From positions 1-44,896 of the forward strand of contig RDXE01000053.1 in NCBI GenBank assembly GCA_004292755.1: a stretch of 44,896 nucleotides of DNA, written 5' to 3'. The DNA is from Alphaproteobacteria bacterium. Lineage in GTDB: Bacteria > Pseudomonadota > Alphaproteobacteria > Elsterales > Elsteraceae. Below the pieces are notes generated by a model, which was not told the origin of the DNA, made no database searches, and saw nothing but the letters and a program-made list of their open reading frames with translations. This document shows, piece by piece, positions 1 to 8,527 of this stretch (the stretch's first letter is position 1; each line of letters opens with the position of its first letter). The translations under genes and the position numbers were made by a program.

Positions 1-3
1 CCC

Positions 4-47
4 AAAACGACGCCGCCCCGCCGCCGGGAGCACCGGGGGCGGGGCGG
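4..47 (-). terminator. Probable intrinsic terminator of the dctQM operon
   Basis: A perfect 10-bp inverted repeat (arms 13-22 and 38-47, CCGCCCCGCC against GGCGGGGCGG) lies just past the end of the minus-strand dctM gene. Read on the minus strand, the hairpin is followed after five bases by TTTT (positions 7-4). The stem is very GC-rich, but the U tract is short and slightly displaced, so efficiency is uncertain. No other gene is visible in 1-65. Confidence 0.4.
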
Positions 48-73
48 GTGGTGTTTGATGGGTGATCAGCTGA

Positions 74-1730
74 TCAGTTGTTGTTTGGTGCGAACATATC
101 GCCCAGTCCCTCGTCCATCTCTGGGGCGATGGGCATGCTCTCCTCCAGGCTCTTGCGCTCGAACGGGCCGCTGTCGAGGTCGACGGCGAACACTTCGCCC
201 GGCAGCCAAGTTGCCAGTTCCGGTACGGCCCACATCAGACCAATCCCGAACACCTGCAGGAACACGAACGGCAGCACGCCGCGATAGATCTGCATGGTCG
301 AGATCAGTTTTTCCGACACGCCGCGCAAGTAGAACAAGGCGAAGCCGAACGGCGGGGTCAGGAACGAGGTTTGCAGGTTCATGCCCATCAACACGCCAAG
401 CCACAGCGGGTCGACACCCATCTTGATCAGCACGGGAGCCGTGATTGGCACCATGATGAAGATGATCTCGAACGTGTCGAGGAAGAACCCGAGCACGAAC
501 ATGATGAGCATTACCAGCATCACCGCGCCGAATTGGCCGCCGGGCATGGCTTCCAGGATGTCTTCCACCACCTTTTCGCCGCCGAGGCCGCGGAACACGA
601 GGCTGAACACCGAGGCGCCGAGCAAGATCACGAACACCATCGACGAAATCAGCATCGTCGAGCGGCCGCTTTCCCGCGAGACTTCGGGTCACCAACGTGC
701 CAAGGATGAAGCCGCCGGTCATCGCGATCAGCAGGCCGGCCAAGCCAAAGATGAAACCAAGGGCAATCAGCACTGCGAGGAACACCAGCCAGAACTTGAA
801 CATGATCTGTTCAAGCTCGTCTTCGTCCGTGGTGCCAGCGAAGTGTTCGGCAATGTTCTTGATCTGGGTCAGCAACAACGCGCCAACGGCACCGAACGAG
901 GCGCTTTCGGTTGGCGTTGCAATGCCAGCCAGGATCGAGCCCAACACCGCGAGGATCAGCAGCAGCGGCGGCACCAACGCCACCACGATACGGCGGCCAA
1001 GGCCCGCCTTCTCATGGGCCGTCATCACCAGCGGGGGGGCTGCGTGCGGGTCGGTGTAGGCGCGGTAGAGCACCCATAGGGCGTAAAGCACTGCCAGCGA
1101 CACGCCGGGGATCAGCGCGCCGACGAACAATTCACCGACCGAGATCGGATCGGGCGTCAGATTGCCAATCTCCGCCTGGGCGCGCGCGTTCGCGCCTTGC
1201 AGCAGATCGCCAATAAAGATCAGCACCGTGGAGGGCGGGATGATCTGGCCCAAGGTGCCAGAGGCGCAGATCACGCCTGCTGCCAATTTCGGATCATAGC
1301 CCGCGCGCATCATCGCGGGCAGCGACAGCAGGCCCATGGTCACAACCGTGGCGCCGACGATGCCGGTGGAGGCCGCCAGCAGCGCCCCCACGATCACCAC
1401 GGAAATGCCAAGACCACCGCGCATGCCGCCGAACATCTGCCCCATGGTGGTGAGCAGGGTTTCCGCGATCTTGGAGCGCTCCAGCACCACGCCCATGAAC
1501 ACGAACAGCGGCACTGCGACCAGCACCTCGTTGATCATGGTGCCGAAGTAACGCGATGCGAGGCCGGTCAGCAGTGCGTAGTCAAACACCCCAAACCAAT
1601 GGCCGATCCAGGCGAAGATCAACGCCAAACCAGCCAGGGAGAAGGAGACGGGATAGCCAATGAACACCACGAAGATCGTGGCGACAAACATGATAAGGGC
1701 GATGATTTCGCCGATCACAGCTTGCGACAT
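74..1730 (-). pseudogene. dctM: TRAP transporter large permease DctM, interrupted by a frameshift
   Basis: Large membrane subunit of a TRAP transporter, which moves carboxylates using a Na+ or H+ gradient together with DctQ and a periplasmic binding protein. The first frame runs from the ATG at 1730 and carries many membrane segments and DctM hallmarks, such as the stretch with GTLGQIIPPSTVLIFIGD. After the bases encoding LGTLVT it goes out of frame into arginine-rich nonsense. The rest (SMVFVILLGASVFSLVFRG to the C-terminus) continues in the next frame down to 74. Skipping one C of the CCC at 686-688 (minus strand) restores a continuous 551-residue protein, a normal size for the long DctM variant. 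Either this is a real inactivating or phase-variable indel, or it is an assembly error. The start lies 24 bp after dctQ. No dctP gene is present in the window. Confidence 0.8.
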
Positions 1731-1754
1731 AGGAACACTCCGGATCGGCGTGGA

Positions 1755-2300
1755 TCAGTGGCTACCGCCCCAGGCGGGGTGCATGTCGGTACGGCCCTTG
1801 AGGACCAGGATCGCCCGTGCCATGGACGCCAGCGCCTGCAGGCTGACCAGCAAGCAAAAGGCCCAGATCACCGATTTCAGCAGGAAGTAGCCCGGCAAGC
1901 CATTGGCCTGGGGTGATACTTCACGCAGCCACCAGGACTGGCTGATGAACGGGATCGAGGTATAGGCCAGCACGATCATCCAGGGCAGCAGGAACACCAG
2001 CGTGCCGAAGATTTCCACCCAGGCACGCCCCCGCGGCCCAAGGCCGCCGAACCAGATGTCCACACGGACATGGCCGCCTTTCATCAGGGTGTAGCCGGCG
2101 CCCATCATGAACACCACGGCATGCTGCCAGACATACAACTCCTGCAGCCAGATGAAGCCCAGGCTGAACACGTAGCGGAAGACAACAACGGCGAAACACA
2201 CCAACACCGTGCCGATGGTAAGCCACGCCGTGGCTTTGCCCACCAGATCATTGATCGTGTCGACGACACGAATGAACCCTTCCATGACCGACATCGGCAT
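1755..2300 (-). CDS. dctQ: TRAP transporter small permease DctQ
   Basis: Small membrane subunit of a TRAP carboxylate transporter, 181 residues. Four hydrophobic segments are visible, roughly at residues 20-40, 55-75, 98-118 and 140-165. The sequence RYVFSLGFIWLQELYVWQHAVVFM is the typical DctQ region between helices 2 and 3. It pairs with the frameshifted dctM 24 bp downstream. The gene is separated from the upstream racemase gene by 120 bp (2301-2420), in which no clear promoter or terminator was recognised. The substrate is unknown; the neighbouring amidohydrolase and racemase suggest an organic acid. The family call is secure, but function is doubtful if dctM is really broken. Confidence 0.88.
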   Translation of the reverse strand: MPMSVMEGFIRVVDTINDLVGKATAWLTIGTVLVCFAVVVFRYVFSLGFIWLQELYVWQHAVVFMMGAGYTLMKGGHVRVDIWFGGLGPRGRAWVEIFGTLVFLLPWMIVLAYTSIPFISQSWWLREVSPQANGLPGYFLLKSVIWAFCLLVSLQALASMARAILVLKGRTDMHPAWGGSH

Positions 2301-2420
2301 GGTCCTCCCACAGGCTTATTGGACCGGGCTGGATGTGGACAGGCCTCCCCAGGCTGACGGCATCCGCGACGGGTGGCCGGTTATCGTGATACCGATAGGG
2401 CTGCGTCAAGCGTCCTGTCG

Positions 2421-3098
2421 TCAGAATCGTCGGGGGCGAAGGCCAAATTGCATCGCAGTGAGCGCAAACCCCACTGCCGCTTGGGTGGGATCGACCACTG
2501 GGACAGCCAAATCCGCCTCCAACATCGGTCGGTAGCGCGCCATACCAGCGCAGCCCAGCACGACCACGTCGGCGCCATCCTGGTGAACCAAAGTGCGCGC
2601 TGTTGCTAGCAGTCGATCCTGTGTGCGCGATTCGTCGCCCAACTCTACCACGGCGAGGCCCAGGGGGCGTTCACCGACCACGCGGTCCATCGCACCCATG
2701 GCGCGAAACGCGCGGATGTGGCGCGGAATCGATTGCGGCAAGATTGCAACCACGCCCACCCGCTGACCCAAGCTCATGGCGGTCAGCATGCCCGCTTCCA
2801 TGATGCCAACCACTGGCTTGTTGGTGACTTCGCGCGCTGCAAACAGGCCGGGATCCGAAAAACAGGCGATCACGAAGGCGCTGGCGGTCTCCTCAGCGCT
2901 CTCTGTGGCGATCAGGCGACACAGCGGCCCGGTCACGGCTTCGATGTCGCGCTGGCTTTGGATGCCCGGTGGCCCCTCGCTCAACGTGACGCAGCGAATG
3001 GCGGGCGCACCCGGCAAGCGCATCGGTTGCACCGCCTGATCCAACCCCTCGGTCACGGCGACGGTGGAGTTTGGATTGATCACCAGAATATCAGTCAC
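2421..3098 (-). CDS. Asp/Glu/hydantoin racemase family protein
   Basis: A 225-residue protein of the aspartate/glutamate/hydantoin racemase superfamily. The N-terminus (ILVINPNSTVAVTEGLD) is the characteristic first strand and loop of hydantoin-racemase-type members. The two catalytic cysteines are at Cys79 (VIACFSDPG) and Cys183 (VLGCAGM). The start chosen is the GTG at 3098, which overlaps the stop of the histidine kinase gene (GTGACTGA), with a GGGAG-type ribosome site just upstream. A longer open frame back to 3212 would overlap the kinase extensively and adds only unconserved residues. Members racemise amino acids or hydantoins, or isomerise or decarboxylate small diacids. The substrate here cannot be told, but the transporter genes around it suggest a carboxylate or its amide. 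Confidence 0.82.
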   Translation of the reverse strand: MTDILVINPNSTVAVTEGLDQAVQPMRLPGAPAIRCVTLSEGPPGIQSQRDIEAVTGPLCRLIATESAEETASAFVIACFSDPGLFAAREVTNKPVVGIMEAGMLTAMSLGQRVGVVAILPQSIPRHIRAFRAMGAMDRVVGERPLGLAVVELGDESRTQDRLLATARTLVHQDGADVVVLGCAGMARYRPMLEADLAVPVVDPTQAAVGFALTAMQFGLRPRRF

Positions 3099-4716
3099 GG
3101 TTGTCTCCCATCGCGGCGCCGGGCTCAGCGGGAAGCACCAAGCGGGCTGTGGTACCTTGCCCGACGATGCTGTCCAACTCCAAGCGGCCACCGTGCAGAC
3201 GGGCAAAGCCATCCACCAGGGTCAAGCCCAACCCGGTGCCACCCTCGCTGCGCACCAGCGCGGAGCCGACCTGCTGGAAGGCATCGCGCACCCGTTCCAG
3301 GTCATCAGGCTCGATCCCGGGGCCGGTGTCGGCAATGCTGATCACCACAGTCCCGTCAATGGTGCGCGATGTGATGCTGATCTGACCGCCAGCGGGTGTG
3401 AACTTCACAGCATTTTCCAACAGATTTGCGACCATCTCGCGCAGGGCGCCCAAGTCACCGACGATAGTTTCGGTCGCCAGATCAACGTTTATTGTTAGGG
3501 ACTTGCTGTCAATCAGTGTTGAAAAGCTGTGTAAGCAGAACCGCACCAGACCATCAATGACAATCTCAGTCGGGGCGATCTGCATCTCCCCAGCTTGCAG
3601 CTTGGCGACAGTCAACACATCGTTGACAAGGCGTAACAACTGGCGGCCCGCACGCCCAATGTCGGTGATATACTCCTCATAGCGATCATTCCCCAACGGG
3701 CCGAAATACTGACCGGAAAGCACTTCGGAGAACCCCAAAATCGCATTGAGGGGCGTGCGCAATTCATGGCTGATGGTCGCAAGGAAGGCGGATTTGGCCT
3801 GGTTTGCTTGCTCGGCTTCCTCCTTCGCGCGGCCCATCTCGGCCATTGCATCGGCCAGATAGCGCGTCATTTCCTGCTGCTCACGCTCGCGCCGTTTGGC
3901 ATCGGTCACGTCGGCGCGGGTGCCAACGGTACCGCCGGTTGGGAGCGGTTGCTGGGTGATCACCAACCAGCGCTGCCCGCTCTGGACCGCCTGACTGATC
4001 GCGTCGCGGGTGGCATCGCTGCCCGGCGGCACCAGCACCTCGCCGACGGCCTCAGCCTCGCGCAGCAGATCGGTGATGCTGGCACCGGGCACAAGCACTG
4101 GCGCCAAGCCGGGATAAAGCTCGCGCAAACGGCGATTGCAGAGGACCAGATAACCGCTGCGGTCAAACACCACAAAGCCATCGGTCAAACAGTCAATCGC
4201 CGTGCGCATCAATTGTTCGGAGGCGATCACTGCATCCTGCGCTTCCCGCAGATCGGTGATGTCGCGGCGGATGCTGATGGTGCCGCCGTCCGACAAGCGA
4301 TAATCGCTGGCGCGCACCCAGTGCCCGGCGGCAGTCCGCCACTCCGCGACGCTGCCATCGGCGCAGGTGAAGGTGGCGATGCGGCGCGCCAGCAGCGCCT
4401 CGCGATCCTCCCGCGCCACGGCCGCCGTAGTCTCCAGCCAGCGGGTGGTGATGTCCCGAAAACTGTCCCCTGGCTTGGCATCGGCTGCCGCCAAGCCACC
4501 GAGGCGGCGATACGCGTCGTTGCAATAGATCAAGCGCTGCTCGCGATCCCACAACGCCATGCCATCGCCGACGACGCGCGTTGCCTCCAGAAACCGGCGT
4601 TCGGTATCGGCGCTGGTCGTCCGCTGTGTGTGGGTGTGACGAGACCGAACCAGCGCGAGGGTGACGATGCCCAGAGCAATCGCGAGAACTGGGGCCGCCC
4701 AAGCCAACCAGATCAT
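3091..4716 (-). CDS. PAS-domain sensor histidine kinase
   Basis: A 541-residue sensor kinase. Residues 3-23 form one membrane segment. Two PAS-like regions follow (about 40-155 and 170-275), then a short coiled coil (about 275-308). The HisKA domain has the phospho-acceptor His317 in ATISHELRTPLNAILGFSEVLSG. The HATPase domain has the N box (NLLENAVKF, Asn435), G1 (DTGPGI, 463-468) and G2 (EGGTGLGL, 491-498). All catalytic motifs are intact. No receiver domain and no response regulator gene lie nearby. An HPt protein is encoded two genes upstream in the same operon, so signalling may run through a phosphorelay. The start is 12 bp after the I78-like gene; the 3' end overlaps the racemase start by 8 bases. 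Confidence 0.93.
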   Translation of the reverse strand: MIWLAWAAPVLAIALGIVTLALVRSRHTHTQRTTSADTERRFLEATRVVGDGMALWDREQRLIYCNDAYRRLGGLAAADAKPGDSFRDITTRWLETTAAVAREDREALLARRIATFTCADGSVAEWRTAAGHWVRASDYRLSDGGTISIRRDITDLREAQDAVIASEQLMRTAIDCLTDGFVVFDRSGYLVLCNRRLRELYPGLAPVLVPGASITDLLREAEAVGEVLVPPGSDATRDAISQAVQSGQRWLVITQQPLPTGGTVGTRADVTDAKRREREQQEMTRYLADAMAEMGRAKEEAEQANQAKSAFLATISHELRTPLNAILGFSEVLSGQYFGPLGNDRYEEYITDIGRAGRQLLRLVNDVLTVAKLQAGEMQIAPTEIVIDGLVRFCLHSFSTLIDSKSLTINVDLATETIVGDLGALREMVANLLENAVKFTPAGGQISITSRTIDGTVVISIADTGPGIEPDDLERVRDAFQQVGSALVRSEGGTGLGLTLVDGFARLHGGRLELDSIVGQGTTARLVLPAEPGAAMGDNRD

Positions 4717-4728
4717 CGCCGCCCCCGC

Positions 4729-5004
4729 CTACAGGCACAGCAGGCGGACAATCCGCCCACGACCATCGACGAAGAGGGTCAGTCGTCCGGGGTCAATCGG
4801 ACCGGCTAGGGGCGCGTCGGCGGCGACCACGCGATGGCCGCGCGGCAGATTGCTGATCTGCAGTCCGGGCTCGCCAATGCGCCGACCAATCCACGCCTCC
4901 CGCCCGCCACACAGCACCGCCGGGCGCGGCTGAGCCGGTGGTGGTGGCTCGCTTTGGGCGACGGTCAACTCAGCCACCAGCCACAGGCCCACCAGATCGA
5001 TCAT
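4729..5004 (-). CDS. Small I78-like peptidase inhibitor family protein
   Basis: A 91-residue protein. Its ATG at 5004 overlaps the HPt stop codon (ATGA), showing translational coupling. A short hydrophobic N-terminus (residues 3-16) may be a signal or anchor. After a proline-rich linker come Cys32 (AVLCGGREAWIGRRIG) and a C-terminal strand pair RLTLFVDGRGRIVRLLCL with Cys90. This spacing of two cysteines, the IG motif and the RL..xVDxxGRI...C ending is the pattern of the I78 peptidase inhibitor family. The usual TxD segment before RL is replaced by a different loop, so inhibition is not assured. Its place between an HPt and a sensor kinase is unusual and may mean a sensory accessory role. The family call rests on pattern recognition only. 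Confidence 0.6.
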   Translation of the reverse strand: MIDLVGLWLVAELTVAQSEPPPPAQPRPAVLCGGREAWIGRRIGEPGLQISNLPRGHRVVAADAPLAGPIDPGRLTLFVDGRGRIVRLLCL

Positions 5005-5426
5005 GGCGCACCTGCCGCTGCGACCAGGGCTGCCACTCCTGCCGATGCCGCCGTCGCTGCGGCCCGCACCGCGTCCAGATCCGGGGTGATCGACTGGTTT
5101 TCCGACAGGGCGCGGCGCAACAGCCGCTCCACATCCAGCGCTTCGGCCACCAACCACTCGGCGCCTGCGTGTGCGGCGACACCTTTGAGGCTGTGCAGCC
5201 AGAACACCATCTGTTTCAAGTCACCGGCTGCGAGCGCTGCTTCCAGCCTGGGCATCAGGTCGACTTCTAGCGTGGTGCGAAACAGGTCCACATAGGCTGC
5301 CACCACTGCTGGGTCGTTCGAACCCAGCAAGTCCTCGACAATAGACCGATTGAAAGCAGGCGGCTGCACGGACCGATGTCCTACCCAAGTCTCCCCGCTG
5401 GGACCCTCGCTGATCCCGAAAGCCAC
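5001..5426 (-). CDS. HPt (histidine phosphotransfer) domain protein
   Basis: A 141-residue protein with a single HPt four-helix domain (about residues 30-125). The phosphorylatable His78 lies in the canonical motif HSLKGVAAHAGA. No other domain is visible; the alanine-rich C-terminal tail is probably helical. HPt proteins pass phosphate between receiver domains, yet no receiver is encoded in the window, so the partners must be elsewhere. The gene begins 11 bp after the amidohydrolase and overlaps the I78-like gene by 4 bp, so it belongs to the minus-strand operon with the histidine kinase. Confidence 0.87.
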   Translation of the reverse strand: MAFGISEGPSGETWVGHRSVQPPAFNRSIVEDLLGSNDPAVVAAYVDLFRTTLEVDLMPRLEAALAAGDLKQMVFWLHSLKGVAAHAGAEWLVAEALDVERLLRRALSENQSITPDLDAVRAAATAASAGVAALVAAAGAP

Positions 5427-5437
5427 AGCAAGCGCTA

Positions 5438-6283
5438 TCAGCGTTCAGTCACAAACCCAAACAGCCGACCAGCAGTGGCGGCGAGACGATGCGCCAGCAC
5501 GCTACCTGCGCGGTCTGTCAAGGCGAGCCAATCCTGGTAGCGGCGATTTGCCTCGTGTTGTGTCCAGGGCCAGTCACTGCCCCAGAGCAGGCGGTCGGGG
5601 CCGAGCTGGGCAAACAGGTCCTCAAGGCAGCCGTCGACGGAACCCAGCACGCGATAGGGCGCTGATAGTTTGACGTACAGCCGCCCGCTTGGTCCTTCGC
5701 GCAGCAAGAGTTGAAATCCTGGGCACGCGCGCCCGAGGCCTAGGGTTGGGCGGCCAAAATGGTCGGCCACGATTGTCGTTGGTATGCGATCCAGTGCGCG
5801 CAGCACCGTGGACCATTGCGGGCCATCGGCCTGCACTTCGATCTGCCAGCCCAACGCCGCGACGCGCCGAACCAGATCGCGCAGGTCCGGGCGATCCAGG
5901 ATGGCGGCATCCTGGTCAATCAAGTTGAAGCGCACGCCGACCACGCCGACTGCCGCCAGATCGCTCAAGGCCGTGTCGGTGATCCCTGGATCGACCACGG
6001 CGATGCCGCGCAACCGCCTGGGGTGAGCGGCAAGGCAGCGCACAAGGTAGCTGTTGTCGGTGCCCAGGAAGGAGGGTTGGACGAGCACGCCCGCGGCCAC
6101 CCCATGATGATCCAGCACCGCCAAGAATTGCTCCACCGACGCGTCGTAGCCTGGCGTGTAGCGACGCTGCGGTGCCATCGGCAGGCTGGCCAGAAAACAA
6201 TGGGCGTGGGTGTCGATCGGGGCAGGCAGCGTCGCTGGAGGCATGCCCGTCAGTCTAGGGCTTGCAGTCAATCCTGTCATCAT
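5438..6283 (-). CDS. Metal-dependent amidohydrolase (PDC-lactonase-like)
   Basis: A 281-residue TIM-barrel hydrolase of the amidohydrolase-2 family. The metal-binding motif DTHAHCF is at residues 24-30. Further active-site elements are ADHFGRP (His175) and LLWGSDWPWTQHE (Asp237). These resemble 2-pyrone-4,6-dicarboxylate lactonase and related lactonases, which open lactone rings made in aromatic degradation. The actual substrate is unknown. It is the first gene of the minus-strand operon, divergent from gntR. The ATG at 6283 lies against the presumed operator and has no ribosome-binding site, so translation may be leaderless or start at the internal ATG at 6244, which still keeps the DTHAH motif. 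Confidence 0.85.
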   Translation of the reverse strand: MMTGLTASPRLTGMPPATLPAPIDTHAHCFLASLPMAPQRRYTPGYDASVEQFLAVLDHHGVAAGVLVQPSFLGTDNSYLVRCLAAHPRRLRGIAVVDPGITDTALSDLAAVGVVGVRFNLIDQDAAILDRPDLRDLVRRVAALGWQIEVQADGPQWSTVLRALDRIPTTIVADHFGRPTLGLGRACPGFQLLLREGPSGRLYVKLSAPYRVLGSVDGCLEDLFAQLGPDRLLWGSDWPWTQHEANRRYQDWLALTDRAGSVLAHRLAATAGRLFGFVTER

Positions 6284-6285
6284 CT

Positions 6286-6301
6286 AGTTCTATAGAGAAC
6301 T
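6286..6301. promoter_or_regulatory. Perfect palindrome, likely GntR operator
   Basis: AGTTCT-ATAG-AGAACT is a perfect 6-4-6 inverted repeat filling most of the 27-bp gap between the divergent amidohydrolase and gntR genes. It ends one base before the GGAGGGG ribosome-binding site of gntR. GntR-family regulators bind short palindromes next to their own gene, so this is the natural site for autoregulation and control of both arms. The assignment is inferred from position and symmetry; no second copy was seen upstream of dctQ. Confidence 0.65.
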
Positions 6302-6310
6302 GGAGGGGAC

Positions 6311-7045
6311 ATGCAGGACCGCCTCACCGAGACCGACCAACGCTTGCCGATGTACCAGCGCGTCAAGGATGCGCTGACCCAACGCCTAGCGGAGGGGGAG
6401 TGGTCGCGTGCCGAGCCCTTGCCCTCTGAAACCGTGCTGGCGGCTGAGTATGGCGTCGCCATCGGCACAGTGCGCAAGGCCCTGGAAGGGTTGGTGGCCG
6501 AAGGGTTGCTGGAACGTCAGCAGGGCCGTGGCACGTTCTTGCGCCGCCCAAGCTTTGGCAATGCCCTGTTCCGCTTCTTTCGGTTGAGCGATGGCAGCGG
6601 AGCGATTGTGCCGCCGCGAGCCCGCATCTTGAGCCGCACCATCGGCCAGGATGAGGAGCGCGCACGCACCCTGGGCCTCAACCCCGCGGCACCCCTGTTG
6701 GTGCTATTCCGCGAGCGGTCAATCCAGGATCGCCCGGCCCTGGTGGAGGAAATCGCGCTGGATGCTGCGCGCTTTCAGCCCCTTTCAACCCTGCCGCTGG
6801 ATGCCTTCGGCGACCTGCTCTACCCGCTCTATGAGGAGGTGTGCGGCCTGTTGGTCGTCCGGGCGGCGGAGACCATCCGCTTCAGTCAAGCCACCCCGCC
6901 CATTGCCGCGGCGCTCAACATCCCGACTGGCACCGCCACGGCGGTGATCGACCGCATCGCCTATGGCATCGACGCACGACCCCTGGAATGGCGCCGCTCC
7001 CACGGGGAGGCCGCTCGCTTCAACTACACGATCGATCTGCGCTGA
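6311..7045 (+). CDS. GntR family transcriptional regulator with UTRA domain
   Basis: A 244-residue regulator of the HutC subfamily of GntR. The winged helix-turn-helix spans about residues 13-78 (MYQRVKDALTQRLAEGEW, then LPSETVLAAEYGVAIGTVRKALEGLVAEGLL, and the wing RQQGRGTF). A UTRA ligand-binding domain spans about residues 95-240. UTRA domains bind small effectors, usually the substrate or product of the controlled pathway. The gene starts 3 bases after a GGAGGGG site. The stop is 22 bp before tctC, so it is probably co-transcribed with the TTT transporter and represses both it and the divergent operon. Confidence 0.93.
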   Translation: MQDRLTETDQRLPMYQRVKDALTQRLAEGEWSRAEPLPSETVLAAEYGVAIGTVRKALEGLVAEGLLERQQGRGTFLRRPSFGNALFRFFRLSDGSGAIVPPRARILSRTIGQDEERARTLGLNPAAPLLVLFRERSIQDRPALVEEIALDAARFQPLSTLPLDAFGDLLYPLYEEVCGLLVVRAAETIRFSQATPPIAAALNIPTGTATAVIDRIAYGIDARPLEWRRSHGEAARFNYTIDLR

Positions 7046-7067
7046 TCGACACACGGGAGGACACCTG

Positions 7068-8060
7068 ATGACTGGCACCAATCGATCCCCGCTCTGGCTG
7101 ACGGCGCTGGCTGTCCTTGCCGTGGCGCCGGCACTCGTTCCCGGCGCTGCGACTGCGCAAACTTACCCCACCCGCCCGGTCTCGCTCATTGTCCCGGCCC
7201 CACCCGGTGGCGGCACGGACATCTTCGCGCGCCAATTGGCGGAATTGGTCAGCACCGCTGTGGGCCAGCGCTTCGTTGTGGAGAACCGCGGTGGTGCCGG
7301 GGGCACGCTGGGCACCACCCAGGTGGTTGCGGCGCAGCCCGATGGCTACACACTGGGCTTCATCTGGAATTCCCCGCTCACCACCAGCCCACATTCGCTG
7401 ACTCTGGCCTACACACCCGATAGCTATCGAGCGGTGATGTCGATTGGGTTTTCCTCCTATGTCCTGTGCGCGCGGGCGGATTTTCCCGCGGCGACTGGGG
7501 CTGAGCTGGTTGCACATCTGAAGGCCAACCCAAGTCGGTACACCTATGGCAATGATGGCGTCGGTGGCACCATGCGTCTGGCGGCCGAGCGGATTTTCCG
7601 CCGGATTGACACGCGCGTGCGGTCTGTCCCGTTTGCTGGGGCGGGGGAGACAGCGCGCGCCTTCCTGGGCGGCCATATCGACTTCTACGGTGGATCGCTG
7701 CCGCCCATCTTACCCCATGTCCAGGCAGGCACGGCGAAGTGCCTGATGCTGACCTCAGCCGATGCCAACCCAGCCTTGCCGCAGGCCGCTGGCCTGCAGT
7801 CGCTGGGGCTGGGTGAGGAGGAAACCGTGCTGTGGTGGGGCTTGATCGCCCCCGCACGGACCAATCCGCAGATCCTCAGTCGCCTGGAAGCCGTGTTCAC
7901 CGAGGCCGCGCGCAGCGACGCGTTCCGCCAAATCATGGAGCGCCAGGGAGCAACCCCGCGGGTGCTGGGGGCTGAGGCAACCCAGCGCCTGATCCGCAGC
8001 GAGCTGGCGGCCCTTGGCACGGTGGCCCAGGCCATCGGCCTGCAACGTCAGGCGCAGTAG
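7068..8060 (+). CDS. tctC: TTT transporter periplasmic binding protein TctC (Bug family)
   Basis: Extracytoplasmic solute receptor of a tripartite tricarboxylate transporter, 330 residues. A Sec signal peptide covers residues 1-31 (cleavage near AATAQ). The mature protein begins with YPTRPVSLIVPAPPGGGTD, the hallmark of Bug proteins, followed by FVVENRGGAGG. The start at 7068 is preceded by GGGAGG at 7055-7060; an open frame reaching back to 6963 would overlap gntR and lacks a signal peptide. Bug proteins bind carboxylates such as citrate, glutarate or aromatic acids. The ligand here is unknown but is probably linked to the amidohydrolase and racemase encoded divergently. Confidence 0.93.
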   Translation: MTGTNRSPLWLTALAVLAVAPALVPGAATAQTYPTRPVSLIVPAPPGGGTDIFARQLAELVSTAVGQRFVVENRGGAGGTLGTTQVVAAQPDGYTLGFIWNSPLTTSPHSLTLAYTPDSYRAVMSIGFSSYVLCARADFPAATGAELVAHLKANPSRYTYGNDGVGGTMRLAAERIFRRIDTRVRSVPFAGAGETARAFLGGHIDFYGGSLPPILPHVQAGTAKCLMLTSADANPALPQAAGLQSLGLGEEETVLWWGLIAPARTNPQILSRLEAVFTEAARSDAFRQIMERQGATPRVLGAEATQRLIRSELAALGTVAQAIGLQRQAQ

Positions 8061-8061
8061 C

Positions 8062-8514
8062 ATGCGCTCCCTGCATCAATGGCAGGGGGATGCTGCGGTC
8101 GGTGGCCTTCTGGCTGCCGTCGGTGCGCTGGTGATCCATCTGGCGCAGGCGCTGCCGGTCGGGACCTGGCGGGAGCCCGGTCCCGGTGCGCAGCCCCTGG
8201 TGCTGGGCGTGGCACTGGTGGTGCTGGGTCTGCTGGCAGCCTTACGGGCGTGGCGGGTGCGCGATGCCACTGCCGCGACGATTGGCGAGCCGCGCGCCGT
8301 CGCCACCCTTGGCCTGCTGGGTGGCTTTGTGCTGCTGCTGGAGCCCGTGGGCTTCCTGCTGACGGCACCAGCCTTCCTGATCGCCTTGATCGCCGCCCTG
8401 GGTGGCGGCTGGCGCCGCGCGGCCCTGATTGGTTTGCCGTTGGGGCTTGGCGCGTGGGCCGTGTTCGATCGCGTGCTGGGTGTGCCGCTGCCGCCCGGCC
8501 TGTTGCCATTGTAA
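8062..8514 (+). CDS. tctB: TTT transporter small membrane subunit TctB
   Basis: A 150-residue membrane protein with four hydrophobic segments (about residues 9-28, 45-65, 82-100 and 103-135), matching the TctB family in size and layout. It starts 2 bases after the tctC stop and is followed 13 bp later by tctA. The gene order tctC-tctB-tctA supports the assignment, because TctB sequences themselves are weakly conserved. An upstream in-frame start at 8014 is rejected because it lies inside tctC. Confidence 0.85.
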   Translation: MRSLHQWQGDAAVGGLLAAVGALVIHLAQALPVGTWREPGPGAQPLVLGVALVVLGLLAALRAWRVRDATAATIGEPRAVATLGLLGGFVLLLEPVGFLLTAPAFLIALIAALGGGWRRAALIGLPLGLGAWAVFDRVLGVPLPPGLLPL

Positions 8515-8527
8515 GGATTGCCAGCCC

